From positions 40,718 to 104,717 of the forward strand of contig NZ_FUXZ01000012.1 of assembly GCF_900167115.1 (NCBI RefSeq): a stretch of DNA of 64,000 nucleotides, written 5' to 3'. Both the position numbers and the translations under genes were made by a program. This DNA comes from Eubacterium uniforme (GTDB lineage Bacteria; Bacillota; Clostridia; Lachnospirales; Lachnospiraceae). Under the pieces are notes generated by a model, which searched no databases, was not told where the DNA came from, and saw only the letters and a program-made list of their open reading frames with translations. Below are positions 54,221 through 63,319 of the stretch, one piece after another; position 1 is the first letter of the stretch, and every line of letters starts with the position of its first letter.

Positions 54221-55003
54221 ATGAAAAAGATATATTTAAGAATAGGAATAGCGATAATTAGTATCTTGCTACTCTTAGCAATTGTAAGTATTTTTTGGAC
54301 GCCATATAGTCCTACAAAAATGAGTGGTTCATTAAAGAATGCAGCGCCATCATTAGAACATATATGTGGATGCGATAATTTTGGACGTGATGTTTTTTCT
54401 AGAATTATGTCTGGAATCGGAATCACATTTTTGATTGCATTTTGTACAGTTTTTATCGGAGCATTTGTTGGTTGTGTTATTGGACTTCTTACAGGATTCT
54501 ATGGTGGCATAATTGATGAAATAATAATGAGAATAAATGATTTACTTTTATCATTTCCAAGTGTTCTTTTAGCTCTTGTTATTATAAGTGTTTTAGGTAA
54601 AGGTAAATATAAAATAATAATTGCTCTTGGTATTTTATTTATTCCAAGTTTTGCCAGAATGATTAGAGCTGAAACTATAAGAATAAAAAAACTTGGTTTT
54701 ATTGAAAGTGCAAGAGCGATGGGTATACCTACATGGAAGATTATATTCAAACATGTATTTCCTAATGTTATACCAAAATTGGTAACTAACATTACAATCG
54801 GTTTTAACAATGCTGTTATAGCAGAAGCATCCATGAGTTACTTGGGTTTAGGTGTACAACCACCTGATCAAAGTTTGGGACGTATGATTTCTGAAGCGCA
54901 AAGCTACTTGTTCGTTGCGCCTTGGATTGCTGTTATGCCGGGTATTGTTATTATAATTATGATTGTAGGATTTTCATTGATTGGTGAAAGTTTTGAGGAA
55001 TAG
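54221..55003 (+). CDS. ABC transporter permease, DppC/OppC type
   Basis: 260 aa. N-terminal helix, then WTPYSPTKMSGSLKNAAPSLEHICGCDNFGRDVFSRIMSGIG, the periplasmic-side motif of C-type permeases. EAA loop: YIESARAMG-type (FIESARAMGIPTWKIIFKHVFPNV); C-terminal SYLGLGVQPPDQSLGRMI. It starts at ATG 54221 with a weak ribosome site. No DppD/DppF ATPase gene follows; the next gene is an unrelated membrane protein, so the ATPases must be encoded elsewhere or shared. Confidence 0.92.
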   Translation: MKKIYLRIGIAIISILLLLAIVSIFWTPYSPTKMSGSLKNAAPSLEHICGCDNFGRDVFSRIMSGIGITFLIAFCTVFIGAFVGCVIGLLTGFYGGIIDEIIMRINDLLLSFPSVLLALVIISVLGKGKYKIIIALGILFIPSFARMIRAETIRIKKLGFIESARAMGIPTWKIIFKHVFPNVIPKLVTNITIGFNNAVIAEASMSYLGLGVQPPDQSLGRMISEAQSYLFVAPWIAVMPGIVIIIMIVGFSLIGESFEE

Positions 55004-55063
55004 TATTATAATTATTTTTATGGATTATTAATTATAAATAAATGATTATATTAAGGAGAAGAT

Positions 55064-55723
55064 ATGGACGAAAAATTACTAGATGAAATTTTAGAAGAGA
55101 ATGGTGTTGAAGGAGCAAATGCAACGGATGAAGCAATAAGTGATTTAGATGTTGAATTTGATGAAGAAAATAATAACGTTGATATCAATTCTTTACCACC
55201 TACTTTAGAAGGTGAATATCCTGATGAAACAATATCAGAAATAGTTAATGGTTCATCAAGTAGATATGTTAATATTTCAGATAAGTATGAGGATGCAAAA
55301 TCAACTGCTGGAGCACTTACTGTATTTGGCGTTTTAGGATTATCAGTTATGGGACTTAGCATGAGTGGTGTACTTGATAAATTTATTAAACTTCCATTTA
55401 ATCCAAAAGAGAATTTGCTAAATTGTATTACAATGGGTGGTATGTTTATCGTATTTACAGTTATTGGAATTAGATATATTTTTAAAGCGAAAGAGTATGA
55501 AGGAATGCTTGGTAAGGAAAAAAGTGATTATGATAAAATTACTGAATGGTTAAAGACAAGTGTCCAGAAGGATATTGTTCCTATTGAAGGTAGTGAAGAG
55601 GAATTATATTTTAAGAGAAGTGAAGTAATAAAAGACAAGCTTATGAGAGAGTTTGAAGATGTTGATGAGAATCTAATTGAGAAACTTATAGATGATAATT
55701 ATGATGAAATATTTTCTAAATGA
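55064..55723 (+). CDS. Two-helix membrane protein with acidic head
   Basis: 219 aa from ATG 55064 after AAGGAG. A strongly acidic cytoplasmic head (1-80), two transmembrane helices (about 88-108 and 122-142) joined by a short loop, then a charged helical C-terminal domain ending EKLIDDNYDEIFSK. No family name is assigned with confidence. It lies 60 bp after the permeases and may be co-transcribed with them by chance. Confidence 0.65.
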   Translation: MDEKLLDEILEENGVEGANATDEAISDLDVEFDEENNNVDINSLPPTLEGEYPDETISEIVNGSSSRYVNISDKYEDAKSTAGALTVFGVLGLSVMGLSMSGVLDKFIKLPFNPKENLLNCITMGGMFIVFTVIGIRYIFKAKEYEGMLGKEKSDYDKITEWLKTSVQKDIVPIEGSEEELYFKRSEVIKDKLMREFEDVDENLIEKLIDDNYDEIFSK

Positions 55724-55751
55724 TAAAAAATACCATTAGTGGATTATTTGC

Positions 55752-55780
55752 TTGAGTTTTTATAGTTGATTCTATATACT
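55752..55780 (+). promoter_or_regulatory. Promoter of the DUF1858 gene
   Basis: TTGAGT (55752-55757), 17 bp, TATACT (55775-55780); GGAGG then precedes ATG 55830. Confidence 0.6.
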
Positions 55781-55829
55781 TATCAAGGAATTTAAAAATG
55801 AGAAATTACTTTTATGGAGGAATTTAGTT

Positions 55830-56036
55830 ATGGCAAAAGTAGTTAAAGAAACAATTATGGGCGATCTTTTAAAGACAAATCCAGAAGTAGTACCAGTACT
55901 TCTTAACGCTGGTATGCATTGTATCGGATGTCCATCTTCAATTGGTGAATCATTAGAAGAAGCATGCATGGTTCATGGTATTGACGCTGATGATTTAGTT
56001 GAAGAAATCAATACATTTATTGACGCTCAGGCATAA
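55830..56036 (+). CDS. DUF1858-domain small protein
   Basis: 68 aa. ETIMGDLLKTNPEVVPVLLNAGMHCIGCPSSIGESLEEACMVHGID fits DUF1858, the helical domain also found at the N-terminus of ScdA/RIC-type iron-sulfur repair proteins. The CxxC in HCIGCP is the conserved feature and may bind metal or undergo redox chemistry. Single gene with its own promoter and terminator. Confidence 0.9.
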   Translation: MAKVVKETIMGDLLKTNPEVVPVLLNAGMHCIGCPSSIGESLEEACMVHGIDADDLVEEINTFIDAQA

Positions 56037-56046
56037 TTAATCATAT

Positions 56047-56079
56047 AAAAAAACCAGTCAATGTGTGACTGGTTTTTTT
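56047..56079 (+). terminator. Terminator after the DUF1858 gene
   Basis: AAAAAACCAGTCA and TGACTGGTTTTTTT around a short loop. The A and T runs on both sides make it likely to serve the convergent histone-like gene as well. Confidence 0.88.
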
Positions 56080-56124
56080 GGTTTAATCCCATAATCTTAA
56101 ATACGTACTTTATATAAAGTATAA

Positions 56125-56619
56125 TTATTTGATTTTACCGATTGATTCGCCATTAACTACTGCGTAATACCCACCATCATTAACGTATACTTCAATCTTT
56201 TTAGCTTCTGTTGCCTTATGACCCTGAGCAACATATGCATCTTTAGCAAGATCGATAATACTTGTTACATCTGTAACATCAACACTGAATCCGTTGAATT
56301 CAGCAACAACTTTGTTGTTAGTTTTTTTAGTAGTTGTAGCCTTTTTAGCTGTAGTAGTTTTCTTAGCGGCTGTCTTAGTAGCTGTAGCCTTCTTAGCAGG
56401 AGCTTTTTTAGCAGCTGTTTTTGTAGCTGTAGCTTTCTTAGCTGTAGTAGTTTTCTTAGCAGCTGTAGCCTTCTTAGCAGCTGTCTTAGTAGCTGTAGCT
56501 TTCTTAGCAGGAGCCTTAGCTTCTTCCTTCTTTACTTCTGCTTTAGCAGGAGCAGCTTTTACATCCGCCTTTACAGTTTCTTTTGCAACAACCTTCTTAA
56601 CTGGTTCTTTTGTAGCCAT
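56125..56619 (-). CDS. Histone H1-like Lys/Ala-repeat protein with C-terminal DUF6465-like domain
   Basis: 164 aa; ATG 56617-56619 follows GGAGGAG. Residues about 1-95 are a very basic Lys/Ala/Thr/Pro repeat region (ATKTAAKKA, AKKTTTAKKA units), like eukaryotic H1 tails and bacterial AlgP/Hc1 proteins. A folded C-terminal part of about 60 residues follows (VAEFNGFSVDVTDVTSIIDLAKDAYVAQGHKATEAKKIEVYV and an AVVNGESIGKI end). I associate this with a small domain common in Lachnospiraceae (DUF6465). Inferred role: DNA or RNA compaction or scaffold binding. The repeat makes long shadow frames on the other strand. Confidence 0.85.
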   Translation of the reverse strand: MATKEPVKKVVAKETVKADVKAAPAKAEVKKEEAKAPAKKATATKTAAKKATAAKKTTTAKKATATKTAAKKAPAKKATATKTAAKKTTTAKKATTTKKTNNKVVAEFNGFSVDVTDVTSIIDLAKDAYVAQGHKATEAKKIEVYVNDGGYYAVVNGESIGKIK

Positions 56620-56665
56620 TATTTTTCTCCTCCATTAAAATGAATAATTTGTTTATACAATTTCA

Positions 56666-56694
56666 ATAATACAACTATCTAGGCTATTTTGCAA
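56666..56694 (-). promoter_or_regulatory. Promoter of the histone-like gene
   Basis: Minus strand: TTGCAA (56689-56694), 17 bp, TATTAT (56666-56671), about 45 nt upstream of the ATG. Confidence 0.6.
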
Positions 56695-56699
56695 CATTT

Positions 56700-57303
56700 A
56701 TCTATATATTTTTGTAACATTTATGAGAAAAAAACTAAAAAAAGAACAAATAAGAAACGCAGCAGTTTTTGTTCTCTTTTTTGTTTTATTTTTGTGGCTA
56801 ATAACTATTAATTTTCTCTTTCAAAAGATAAAAAAAATATATCCAAAAGTGAAAATTAAGTTAAGAAAACCAATTTTTTTAAAGTAAATTGTTACGAGAT
56901 TGTAACGAGATTATTACCAAATTGAAAACGCGATGTAAATTTTCGTTTCTGTTAAGTAAACAAAAAAATGTAAAATAGTATCCAAAAATTCGCTTAAATT
57001 CAAAGAAAAGACGAAACTGCAAAATGTGAATTAAACGATTTCGTTGGCAAAAATTTAACAAGGAAAACACTTTTAATTAGAATTTTATTGTGATATATTA
57101 ACAATTGCTGGGGGGCAAATAAGGCGGAAAACGAAGGACTAGATTATATTGATTTAAAAATTTAATAGAGTAATAAGAGAGTGTGATATTTCTGCAGACA
57201 GGCAAAGAATCTTTAGTATCATTGATACATAATGTTTAAGGATTCAAACCGGTTAATATCCTTGAACGAATAAAAAAGGAAAAAAGTGAAAGGAGGTTGC
57301 AAT
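56700..57303 (+). promoter_or_regulatory. Long AT-rich control region and leader of xylanase gene 1
   Basis: About 600 bases without a gene. It contains an 11-bp direct repeat (GTTACGAGATT, 56891-56901; GTAACGAGATT, 56902-56912), a possible operator. In the leader, GAATCTTTA and TAAGGATTC (about 57208-57245) enclose a smaller perfect hairpin GTATC-ATT-GATAC. AAAGGAGG (57289 onward) is the ribosome site. I could not fix a promoter with good boxes. Confidence 0.45.
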
Positions 57304-58503
57304 ATGCAACGTAAAAAACTTGGAGGCCTAATAGCAGGATTCCTATGTGCAGCTCTTACATTAGTACCACCTTTAACAGATACTAATGCAGCTAGTGCAG
57401 GTACGACTCTTTATAACAATCAGTCAGTACAGGTTGATGGCGTTGACTGTACTCTTTGGAAAGATTATGGTACAACAAGCATGAAACTTAATGGCGGAGG
57501 TGCTTTCGAATGTTCATGGCAGAACATTGGTAATGTTTTATTTAGAACAGGAAAGACTCTTGATTGTACAAAGAAATATGGACAGTATGGAGATATCACA
57601 ATTGATTATTCTGCTGATTATCAGCCAAATGGTAATTCATACCTTTGCGTATATGGATGGTCAAGAAATCCATTAGTAGAATATTATATCGTAGACAGCT
57701 GGGGATCATGGAGACCACCTGGAGCTAATTCAAGAGGTCAGGTAACAATCGATGGCGGCACATATGATATTTATGAGACAGACAGAATTAATCAGCCTTC
57801 AATTGATGGTAACACAACATTTAAACAGTATTGGAGTGTTAGAACAAGCAAGAGAACTAGTGGTAGAATTAGTGTAAGCAAACATTTTGATGCTTGGGCT
57901 CAGAGAGGCATGAACCTCGGTAATCTTTATGAAGTTACTCTTAACGTAGAAGGTTATCAGAGTAGCGGTTATGCTAACGTTAAGTACAATGTTACTACAT
58001 TTGGTGGTTATTCAATAGGTGGCGGAAATAACAATAATAATAACCAGTCACAGAATAACAACAATAATAACAATAACTACAACAATAATAACAATAATAA
58101 CAATAGTGGTAACAATAATTCAGGTTCATCATGGAATGGTGAAACTATTCAGTGTGAAAACATGACAAAGAGTGGTCAGTACACAGGTAACATTAATTCT
58201 CCATTCTCAGGTGTTGCATTATATGCAAACCAGGATGCAGTTTCATATACACAGAGCTTTGGTTATGGAACTCATAACTTCTCATTAAGAGCTTGCTCAA
58301 ATAATAACAACATGGCTCGTGTAGATCTTTATATCGGTAACGAATATAAGGGAACATTCTACTATGGAGATGGTTATCCAGCTACATACACACTTAAGAA
58401 TGTAAGTCACAAGACAGGTAACCAGGAAGTTAAACTTGTTGTTACAGCTGATGATGGAAATTGGGATGCGTTCCTCGATTCACTTGAGATAACAAATCCA
58501 TAA
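57304..58503 (+). CDS. Endo-1,4-beta-xylanase, GH11 with CBM36-like module, copy 1
   Basis: 399 aa; ATG 57304 follows AAAGGAGGTTGCAAT. Signal peptide 1-30 (ends near TNAASA). GH11 jelly roll about 32-240: nucleophile Glu126 in [15 protein letters not shown], and acid/base Glu216 in [10 protein letters not shown], both intact. A poly-Asn/Ser/Gln/Tyr linker (about 242-280) follows. The C-terminal module (281-399) has an aromatic-rich beta sandwich ending [14 protein letters not shown], which matches the calcium-binding site of CBM36-type xylan-binding modules. Secreted; hydrolyses internal beta-1,4-xylosidic bonds of xylan. No anchor is seen. Paralogue 58977-60131. Confidence 0.95.
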   Translation: MQRKKLGGLIAGFLCAALTLVPPLTDTNAASAGTTLYNNQSVQVDGVDCTLWKDYGTTSMKLNGGGAFECSWQNIGNVLFRTGKTLDCTKKYGQYGDITIDYSADYQPNGNSYLCVYGWSRNPLVEYYIVDSWGSWRPPGANSRGQVTIDGGTYDIYETDRINQPSIDGNTTFKQYWSVRTSKRTSGRISVSKHFDAWAQRGMNLGNLYEVTLNVEGYQSSGYANVKYNVTTFGGYSIGGGNNNNNNQSQNNNNNNNNYNNNNNNNNSGNNNSGSSWNGETIQCENMTKSGQYTGNINSPFSGVALYANQDAVSYTQSFGYGTHNFSLRACSNNNNMARVDLYIGNEYKGTFYYGDGYPATYTLKNVSHKTGNQEVKLVVTADDGNWDAFLDSLEITNP

Positions 58504-58548
58504 ATTTAATATAGAGAGAAAACAGTAAAACATATTATAAGAAATAAT

Positions 58549-58581
58549 GGCTGTACACCGAAAGGTGTACAGCTTTTTTTG
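58549..58581 (+). terminator. Terminator after xylanase 1
   Basis: GGCTGTACACC and GGTGTACAGCT close on a GAAA tetraloop, followed by seven T. Confidence 0.92.
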
Positions 58582-58589
58582 TATCTATA

Positions 58590-58976
58590 TAGGAAGAAAC
58601 TAATTAAAATGATAAAAACAACTCATCTAAAAAAGCTGAAAATACAATGAAAAATGGAAACAATTCATTTAAAAAAGGTGTTTTTGGGAAGGTTTTTTAT
58701 TGCTAGCACATTTTAGCTTTTTGAAAAAGCCAAAATATTGCTAGTGATTTTTGAAATGAAGATTTGATAGAAAACTATTTGTGATTTTTTCGTTTTTTTA
58801 ACAATTAAATGCTAAAAAAAAGCCTTTTTGCAGCAAATTCCTTGTGGTATATTTGTGTGTGTCGGGAAACCGGGGTTGTGATATTGAAACTTAGAGATTT
58901 GGTCCATGGCAATAATCTCTGAGTTTGAAATATAGAAGAAAAAAGAAAAAAAGAATATTGAAAGGAGAGCAGACTT
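58590..58976 (+). promoter_or_regulatory. Control region and leader of xylanase gene 2
   Basis: An AT-rich stretch without a gene. TTTTAGCTTTTT and AAAAAGCCAAAA (about 58711-58735) form an inverted repeat. Nearer the gene, AAACTTAGAGATT and AATCTCTGAGTTT (about 58888-58928) form a 13-bp stem with one G-U pair around a 14-nt loop. The ribosome site is AAAGGAG. The stem has the same place and similar arms to that of xylanase 1. Confidence 0.5.
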
Positions 58977-60131
58977 ATGCAACGTAAAAAAATTGCAGGT
59001 CTTATTGCAGGTGTGTTATGTGCAGTGGTAGCTTTAGTACCACCACTTACTGCAACTAAGGCTGAGAGTCGTGGCCAGACTGTATATGATAGCAAGACTG
59101 GCAAAATTGATGGTGTTGATTTTTCATTATGGAAGGATTATGGTAACACTAGTATGAAACTTAATGGAGGTGGAGCTTTCGAATGTCAATGGAGCAATAT
59201 CGGAAATGCTTTATTTAGAACAGGAAAGACACTTGATTCATCAAAGAGATATAATCAGTATGGTAATATCTCAGTTAATTACAGTGCTAATTACCAGCCA
59301 AACGGTAACTCATACCTTTGTGTATATGGTTGGTCAAGAAATCCATTAGTTGAATACTATATTGTAGACAGCTGGGGATCATGGAGACCTACAAGCGGTC
59401 AGTATAAAGGACAGATTAGTGTTGATGGAGGAACATATGATTTATATCAGGATACAAGATATAATGCTCCTTCAATCGATGGTAATACAACATTCACACA
59501 GTTCTGGAGCGTTAGAACAAGCAAGAGAACAAGTGGAACAATTAGTGTAAGCAAGCATTTTGATGCTTGGGCACAGCATGGCATGACTCTTGGTAACCTT
59601 ACAGAAGTCGCCCTAACTGTAGAAGGTTACAAGAGTAGTGGCTATGCAAACGTTACTAATGCAGTTGTAACATTTGGTGGCAATAGTAATAACAATAATA
59701 ATAACTATAACAACAATAACCAGAATAATAACAACAACAATAATAACAATTCTGGTTCATGGCAGGGAACTACAGTTCAGTGTGAAAGCATGAAGACAAG
59801 CGGAAGATATACAGGTAAAATCAGCAATCCATTCAATGGTGTTGCTCTTTACGCAAATCAGGATGCTGTTTCATATACACAGAACTTTGGTTATGACAGA
59901 CATAACTTCGCATTAAGAGCTTGTTCAAATACGAACAAATTAGCTCGTGTAGATCTTTACATTGGCGGAGATTTTATGGGTACATTTTACTATGGAGATG
60001 GATACCCAGCAACTTATACACTTAAAAATGTAAGACATAAGACAGGTAACCAGGAAGTTAAGCTTGTAGTTACAGCTGATGACGGATCATGGGATGCTTA
60101 TCTTGATAGTTTTACAATTACAAATCCATAG
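58977..60131 (+). CDS. Endo-1,4-beta-xylanase, GH11 with CBM36-like module, copy 2
   Basis: 384 aa; ATG 58977 with AAAGGAG. It has the same plan as copy 1: signal peptide to about residue 30, GH11 domain with Glu126 (NPLVEYY) and Glu216 ([10 protein letters not shown]), a shorter Asn-rich linker (about 240-262), then a CBM36-like module ending [14 protein letters not shown]. The catalytic and binding modules are highly similar to copy 1, while linker and signal peptide differ more, so this is a tandem duplication that has had time to diverge. Different leaders and separate terminators suggest independent control. Confidence 0.95.
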   Translation: MQRKKIAGLIAGVLCAVVALVPPLTATKAESRGQTVYDSKTGKIDGVDFSLWKDYGNTSMKLNGGGAFECQWSNIGNALFRTGKTLDSSKRYNQYGNISVNYSANYQPNGNSYLCVYGWSRNPLVEYYIVDSWGSWRPTSGQYKGQISVDGGTYDLYQDTRYNAPSIDGNTTFTQFWSVRTSKRTSGTISVSKHFDAWAQHGMTLGNLTEVALTVEGYKSSGYANVTNAVVTFGGNSNNNNNNYNNNNQNNNNNNNNNSGSWQGTTVQCESMKTSGRYTGKISNPFNGVALYANQDAVSYTQNFGYDRHNFALRACSNTNKLARVDLYIGGDFMGTFYYGDGYPATYTLKNVRHKTGNQEVKLVVTADDGSWDAYLDSFTITNP

Positions 60132-60188
60132 AGTAATTTTTTAAAGATAACTAAGCCATATAATAAATATAAATTTTTAAGAAAAAAT

Positions 60189-60222
60189 TAAGGTTGTGCA
60201 CTTTCGGGTGTGCAACCTTTTA
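60189..60222 (+). terminator. Terminator after xylanase 2
   Basis: AAGGTTGTGCAC and GTGTGCAACCTT around a short loop, followed by TTATTT. Confidence 0.9.
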
Positions 60223-60283
60223 TTTCAAGGAAAAAGTAGCAAATGCAGATGGTGAAAGCGTGTCAAAATATAAACGCGATATA

Positions 60284-60313
60284 TTGACAAAGTGTAATAG
60301 TATTTGTTAAAAT
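60284..60313 (+). promoter_or_regulatory. Promoter of the SH3b protein gene
   Basis: TTGACA (60284-60289) with TAAAAT (60308-60313) at 18 bp. It places the transcript start near 60320, which argues against a translation start at GTG 60321. Confidence 0.6.
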
Positions 60314-60392
60314 TATTCTCGTGGCTGATGATTATAAAAGAAAGAAATTTTATAATTTATCTAGTTTAAAAAACGTGTATTTAGAGGTCGCT

Positions 60393-61199
60393 ATGAGGTT
60401 TAAAATTAGAAGATTAGTGAAGAAACTCAATATAGGTTTATATATTGTTCTTTTCATTATAATCGCAATAATGTTTTGGGATTTTACATCATCAAGAGAT
60501 GTAAATGTTAAGCAGATTAGTTCTGCTGATATGGGTAATAATAAAGTAGAACATTTACTTACTAAGGGTAATAACAGATCAGAGAAAACTAGTGAAAAAG
60601 AAACAGAAGAATCTAAGAAAGATGAGTTAGAGGAACTTGACGATTTAGATGACATCGATGAAATTGATGGAACAGAGGAAATCAAGTCAGAAGACTTATC
60701 AGATGGAGAGGAAATTGGAGATGAAGTAAGTAGTAAGGAAGCTACTGCTGGTGATTCATTTGCTATAGTATTAGATTCAGCTGATAATTTTGTTAATTTA
60801 AGAGAAGAAGCTAGCAGTGATAGTAAGATAGTTGCTAGAATTTATAGTGGATGTGGTGGAACAGTGGTTACTCCAGGTGAGGAGTGGACAGAAGTTGCAT
60901 CAGGCGAATATAAAGGTTATGTAAAAACGGAATTATGTATCTTTGGTATTGCAGCTGACAAGAAACTTAATGAAGGTGGTTATACAGCTACGATTACAGA
61001 GGACGGCATAAGAGTTAGAGCTGAAAAGAGTACAGATGCACAGGTTCTTGGCATGGCAGGTGTTGGAAGTAAGTATACTTGTAGTGAAAAGGATACTGGA
61101 GATGGCTGGGTAGAAATTACATTTGAAGGACAGACAGGTTATGTAAGTAGCCAGTTTGTTACAGTTGATGAGAATGTTAAGACAGCAGTTGTTGAATAA
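60393..61199 (+). CDS. Membrane-anchored protein with two SH3b domains
   Basis: 268 aa from ATG 60393, chosen for AGAGGT upstream and because the promoter would make GTG 60321 leaderless. Basic head, one transmembrane helix (about 17-35), a long acidic Glu/Asp-rich spacer (about 65-125), then two bacterial SH3 domains (about 130-185 and 200-260: FVNLREEASSDSKIVARIYSG; GIRVRAEKSTDAQVLGMAGVGSKYTC). SH3b modules bind peptidoglycan or wall peptides. No hydrolase domain is present, so a wall sensor or scaffold is more likely than a lysin. Confidence 0.82.
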   Translation: MRFKIRRLVKKLNIGLYIVLFIIIAIMFWDFTSSRDVNVKQISSADMGNNKVEHLLTKGNNRSEKTSEKETEESKKDELEELDDLDDIDEIDGTEEIKSEDLSDGEEIGDEVSSKEATAGDSFAIVLDSADNFVNLREEASSDSKIVARIYSGCGGTVVTPGEEWTEVASGEYKGYVKTELCIFGIAADKKLNEGGYTATITEDGIRVRAEKSTDAQVLGMAGVGSKYTCSEKDTGDGWVEITFEGQTGYVSSQFVTVDENVKTAVVE

Positions 61200-61210
61200 A
61201 AGAGAACGTT

Positions 61211-61237
61211 AAGGAGTGATGAAAATCACTCCTTTTT
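61211..61237 (+). terminator. Terminator after the SH3b gene
   Basis: AAGGAGTGAT and ATCACTCCTT close on a GAAA loop with a T-run. The following stretch to 61465 is AT-rich and shows no other clear feature. Confidence 0.9.
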
Positions 61238-61465
61238 ATATGCTAAAACCTCCTTGAAATGACAGTATTTTTTGACAGTTTTTTAACGGAATATATTGAA
61301 ATTTTAAGAGATATGATATACAATTATTTTCAAAGTAAATATTTAATTATTTGGAAACTTTTAGAATTATTTTGATGTGAAAATAATTATTTGAAGTGTA
61401 AGAATATGATGAATATTTATTATTTAGGGGTATAAGTAATGAAAAAATAAAAGGAGGTAGAAGTT

Positions 61466-61900
61466 ATGTCAGATGCTCAGATTATGTGGCTTGTGCTATT
61501 GATTATATTTGTTGTAATTGAGGCACTAACCGTATCATTGGTAACTATATGGTTTGCAGTTGGCTCCGTCGCCGCATTCATAGCTTGTATGTTAGGTGCT
61601 AACATAATCGTTCAATGGTTTGTTGGTATTGCGGTCTCGGTATTAGTATTATTAATCTTTAGACCGATTGCAAGAGCTCAGGCAAAAAAAGGCGGAGAGC
61701 CTACAAATGTAGACAGCATGGTTGGAAAGACTTGCTTAGTTAAAGAGGAAATCGACAATGCTAAAAGCACTGGACAGGTTTTAGTTGGAGACCTTGAGTG
61801 GTCAGCAAGAGCAGTGAATGATAAAGATATTATTCCAGCTGATACACAGGTTGTCATTGAAAAAGTTGAAGGTGTAAAAGTGTTTGTTAGAAAGGCATAA
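61466..61900 (+). CDS. NfeD-family membrane protein
   Basis: 144 aa after AAAGGAGG. Two to three helices (about 7-75), then a soluble OB-fold domain: DSMVGKTCLVKEEIDNAKSTGQVLVGDLEWSARA is the NfeD C-terminal signature. NfeD proteins pair with SPFH/stomatin proteins, and one follows 50 bp downstream. The pair organises membrane microdomains. This is the short form without the protease-like head. Confidence 0.92.
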   Translation: MSDAQIMWLVLLIIFVVIEALTVSLVTIWFAVGSVAAFIACMLGANIIVQWFVGIAVSVLVLLIFRPIARAQAKKGGEPTNVDSMVGKTCLVKEEIDNAKSTGQVLVGDLEWSARAVNDKDIIPADTQVVIEKVEGVKVFVRKA

Positions 61901-61950
61901 ATATTTATGGCGAGTATTTATGTGAAAAGTATTATAAGGAGGAATTTAAA

Positions 61951-62868
61951 ATGCCAGTAGTAGTTTTATTAGTAATTTTAGTAGTAATTTTAGCATCATG
62001 TGTTAAGATTGTTCCACAGGCAAATGCATTTATTATTGAAAGACTTGGTGGATATTTAGAAACATGGGGAGTTGGTCTTCATGTAAAGATGCCTTTTATT
62101 GATAGAGTAGCAAGAATGGTTGATTTGAAGGAACAGGTAGTTGACTTCCCACCTCAGCCAGTTATCACAAAGGATAACGTTACAATGAGAATTGATACTG
62201 TAGTATTTTATCAGATTACAGATCCTAAGTTATTTACATACGGTGTTGAAAATCCAATTATGGCTATTGAAAACTTAACAGCTACAACACTTCGTAATAT
62301 CATCGGTGATCTTGAACTTGATGAAACACTTACATCAAGAGAAGTTATTAATACTCAGATGAGACAGTCACTTGACCAGGCTACAGACCCATGGGGTATT
62401 AAAGTTAACCGTGTAGAACTTAAGAACATTATGCCACCAGCTGCTATCCAGGAAGCAATGGAGAAGCAGATGAAGGCTGAACGTGAAAGACGTGAACAGA
62501 TTCTTATCGCAGAAGGTGAAAAGAAGTCAGCAATTCTTAAAGCTGAAGGTCAGAAAGAATCAGCAATTCTTGAAGCTGAAGCTGAAAAAGAAGCAGCAAT
62601 TCTTAAGGCTGACGCTGTTAAGGAAAAGAAGATTAGAGAAGCTGATGGTGAAGCTCAGGCTATCATCAAAGTACAGCAGGCTACAGCTGAAGGTTTAAAA
62701 CTTATTAAAGAGGCTGGTGCTGATGAACAGGTTATTAAACTTAAGAGTCTTGAAGCATTTGCTGAAGCTGCTCATGGACAGGCTACAAAGATTATTGTAC
62801 CTTCAGATATTGCTAGCCTTGCAGGAACAATTTCTGCAGTTACTGAAGTTGCAAAAGGTGAAAAATAA
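61951..62868 (+). CDS. qmcA: SPFH/Band 7 protein, stomatin/QmcA type
   Basis: 305 aa. An N-terminal hydrophobic anchor (1-20) is followed by the Band 7 domain (about 22-180: NAFIIERLGGYLETWGVGLHVKMPF; KDNVTMRIDTVVFYQITDP; TLRNIIGDLELDETLTSRE). A long helical coiled-coil with alternating Ala/Glu/Lys repeats (about 175-235: ERREQILIAEGEKKSAILKAEG) then leads to a short C-terminus. Known for the family: large ring or cage oligomers that scaffold membrane domains and regulate proteases such as FtsH. Operon with NfeD. The gene symbol is by family resemblance only. Confidence 0.92.
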   Translation: MPVVVLLVILVVILASCVKIVPQANAFIIERLGGYLETWGVGLHVKMPFIDRVARMVDLKEQVVDFPPQPVITKDNVTMRIDTVVFYQITDPKLFTYGVENPIMAIENLTATTLRNIIGDLELDETLTSREVINTQMRQSLDQATDPWGIKVNRVELKNIMPPAAIQEAMEKQMKAERERREQILIAEGEKKSAILKAEGQKESAILEAEAEKEAAILKADAVKEKKIREADGEAQAIIKVQQATAEGLKLIKEAGADEQVIKLKSLEAFAEAAHGQATKIIVPSDIASLAGTISAVTEVAKGEK

Positions 62869-62887
62869 TTTATAAATAATATAAACA

Positions 62888-62911
62888 AAGGGGCTGCGAA
62901 AGTAGCCCCTT
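62888..62911 (+). terminator. Terminator after the NfeD-SPFH operon
   Basis: AAGGGGCTGC and GTAGCCCCTT close on GAAA, followed by a TATAT tail. Confidence 0.8.
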
Positions 62912-62935
62912 ATATATTGGGATTAGGTGAGAAGT

Positions 62936-63226
62936 TTGAAGAACCAAAGATTAAGAAAACCGTTTAGATATGAAGGATACAAATTTGATATAGTTAATGC
63001 ATGTATTTCACTATATATAATTGTTATGTTCGTTGCAATTTTAGTTGGTGTTTCGTGGAGATTAAAATACATGTTTTTGGTTACTGGAGCGGGTGTGATT
63101 TTTAATGTGTTAATGGGGATAAAGTTTAAAAGAAGAAAGAGATATTTAAGTACCTTTTTGGTATGGTTATTTGCTGCAGGATTGTTCGTGTTATGTATGT
63201 GTGATATATTTAGAATGATATTTTGA
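62936..63226 (+). CDS. Small membrane protein of unknown function
   Basis: About 96 aa. I favour TTG 62936, which has AGGTGA 5 nt upstream; GTG 62927 lies inside that site. A basic head (KNQRLRKPFRYEGYKFD) and three hydrophobic helices (about 20-40, 45-60, 72-90). It is encoded only 24 nt after the terminator hairpin, so it may depend on readthrough. No family is recognised. Confidence 0.5.
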   Translation: MKNQRLRKPFRYEGYKFDIVNACISLYIIVMFVAILVGVSWRLKYMFLVTGAGVIFNVLMGIKFKRRKRYLSTFLVWLFAAGLFVLCMCDIFRMIF

Positions 63227-63319
63227 TATAAATGATAAAATTGAAGATTATATACTTAAGGATGTTTTAATGAATCTTAAGATATTATTAATATATAAAT
63301 TGATGCTAGGAGTTATAAT

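Noticed and set aside
56218..56643. Ser/Cys/Phe-rich and Ala/Val-rich plus-strand frames over the histone-like gene
   Set aside because: They are mirror frames of the Lys/Ala repeat; the minus-strand gene has a promoter, ribosome site and folded end.
57117..57303. Possible c-di-GMP riboswitch in the xylanase leader (GGCAAA and CGAAGG words)
   Set aside because: The order and paired regions of the GEMM-I aptamer could not be built; only isolated words match.
60321..60392. GTG 60321 as the start of the SH3b protein
   Set aside because: It falls at the predicted transcript start and lacks a ribosome site; ATG 60393 has AGAGGT and a normal membrane-anchor layout.
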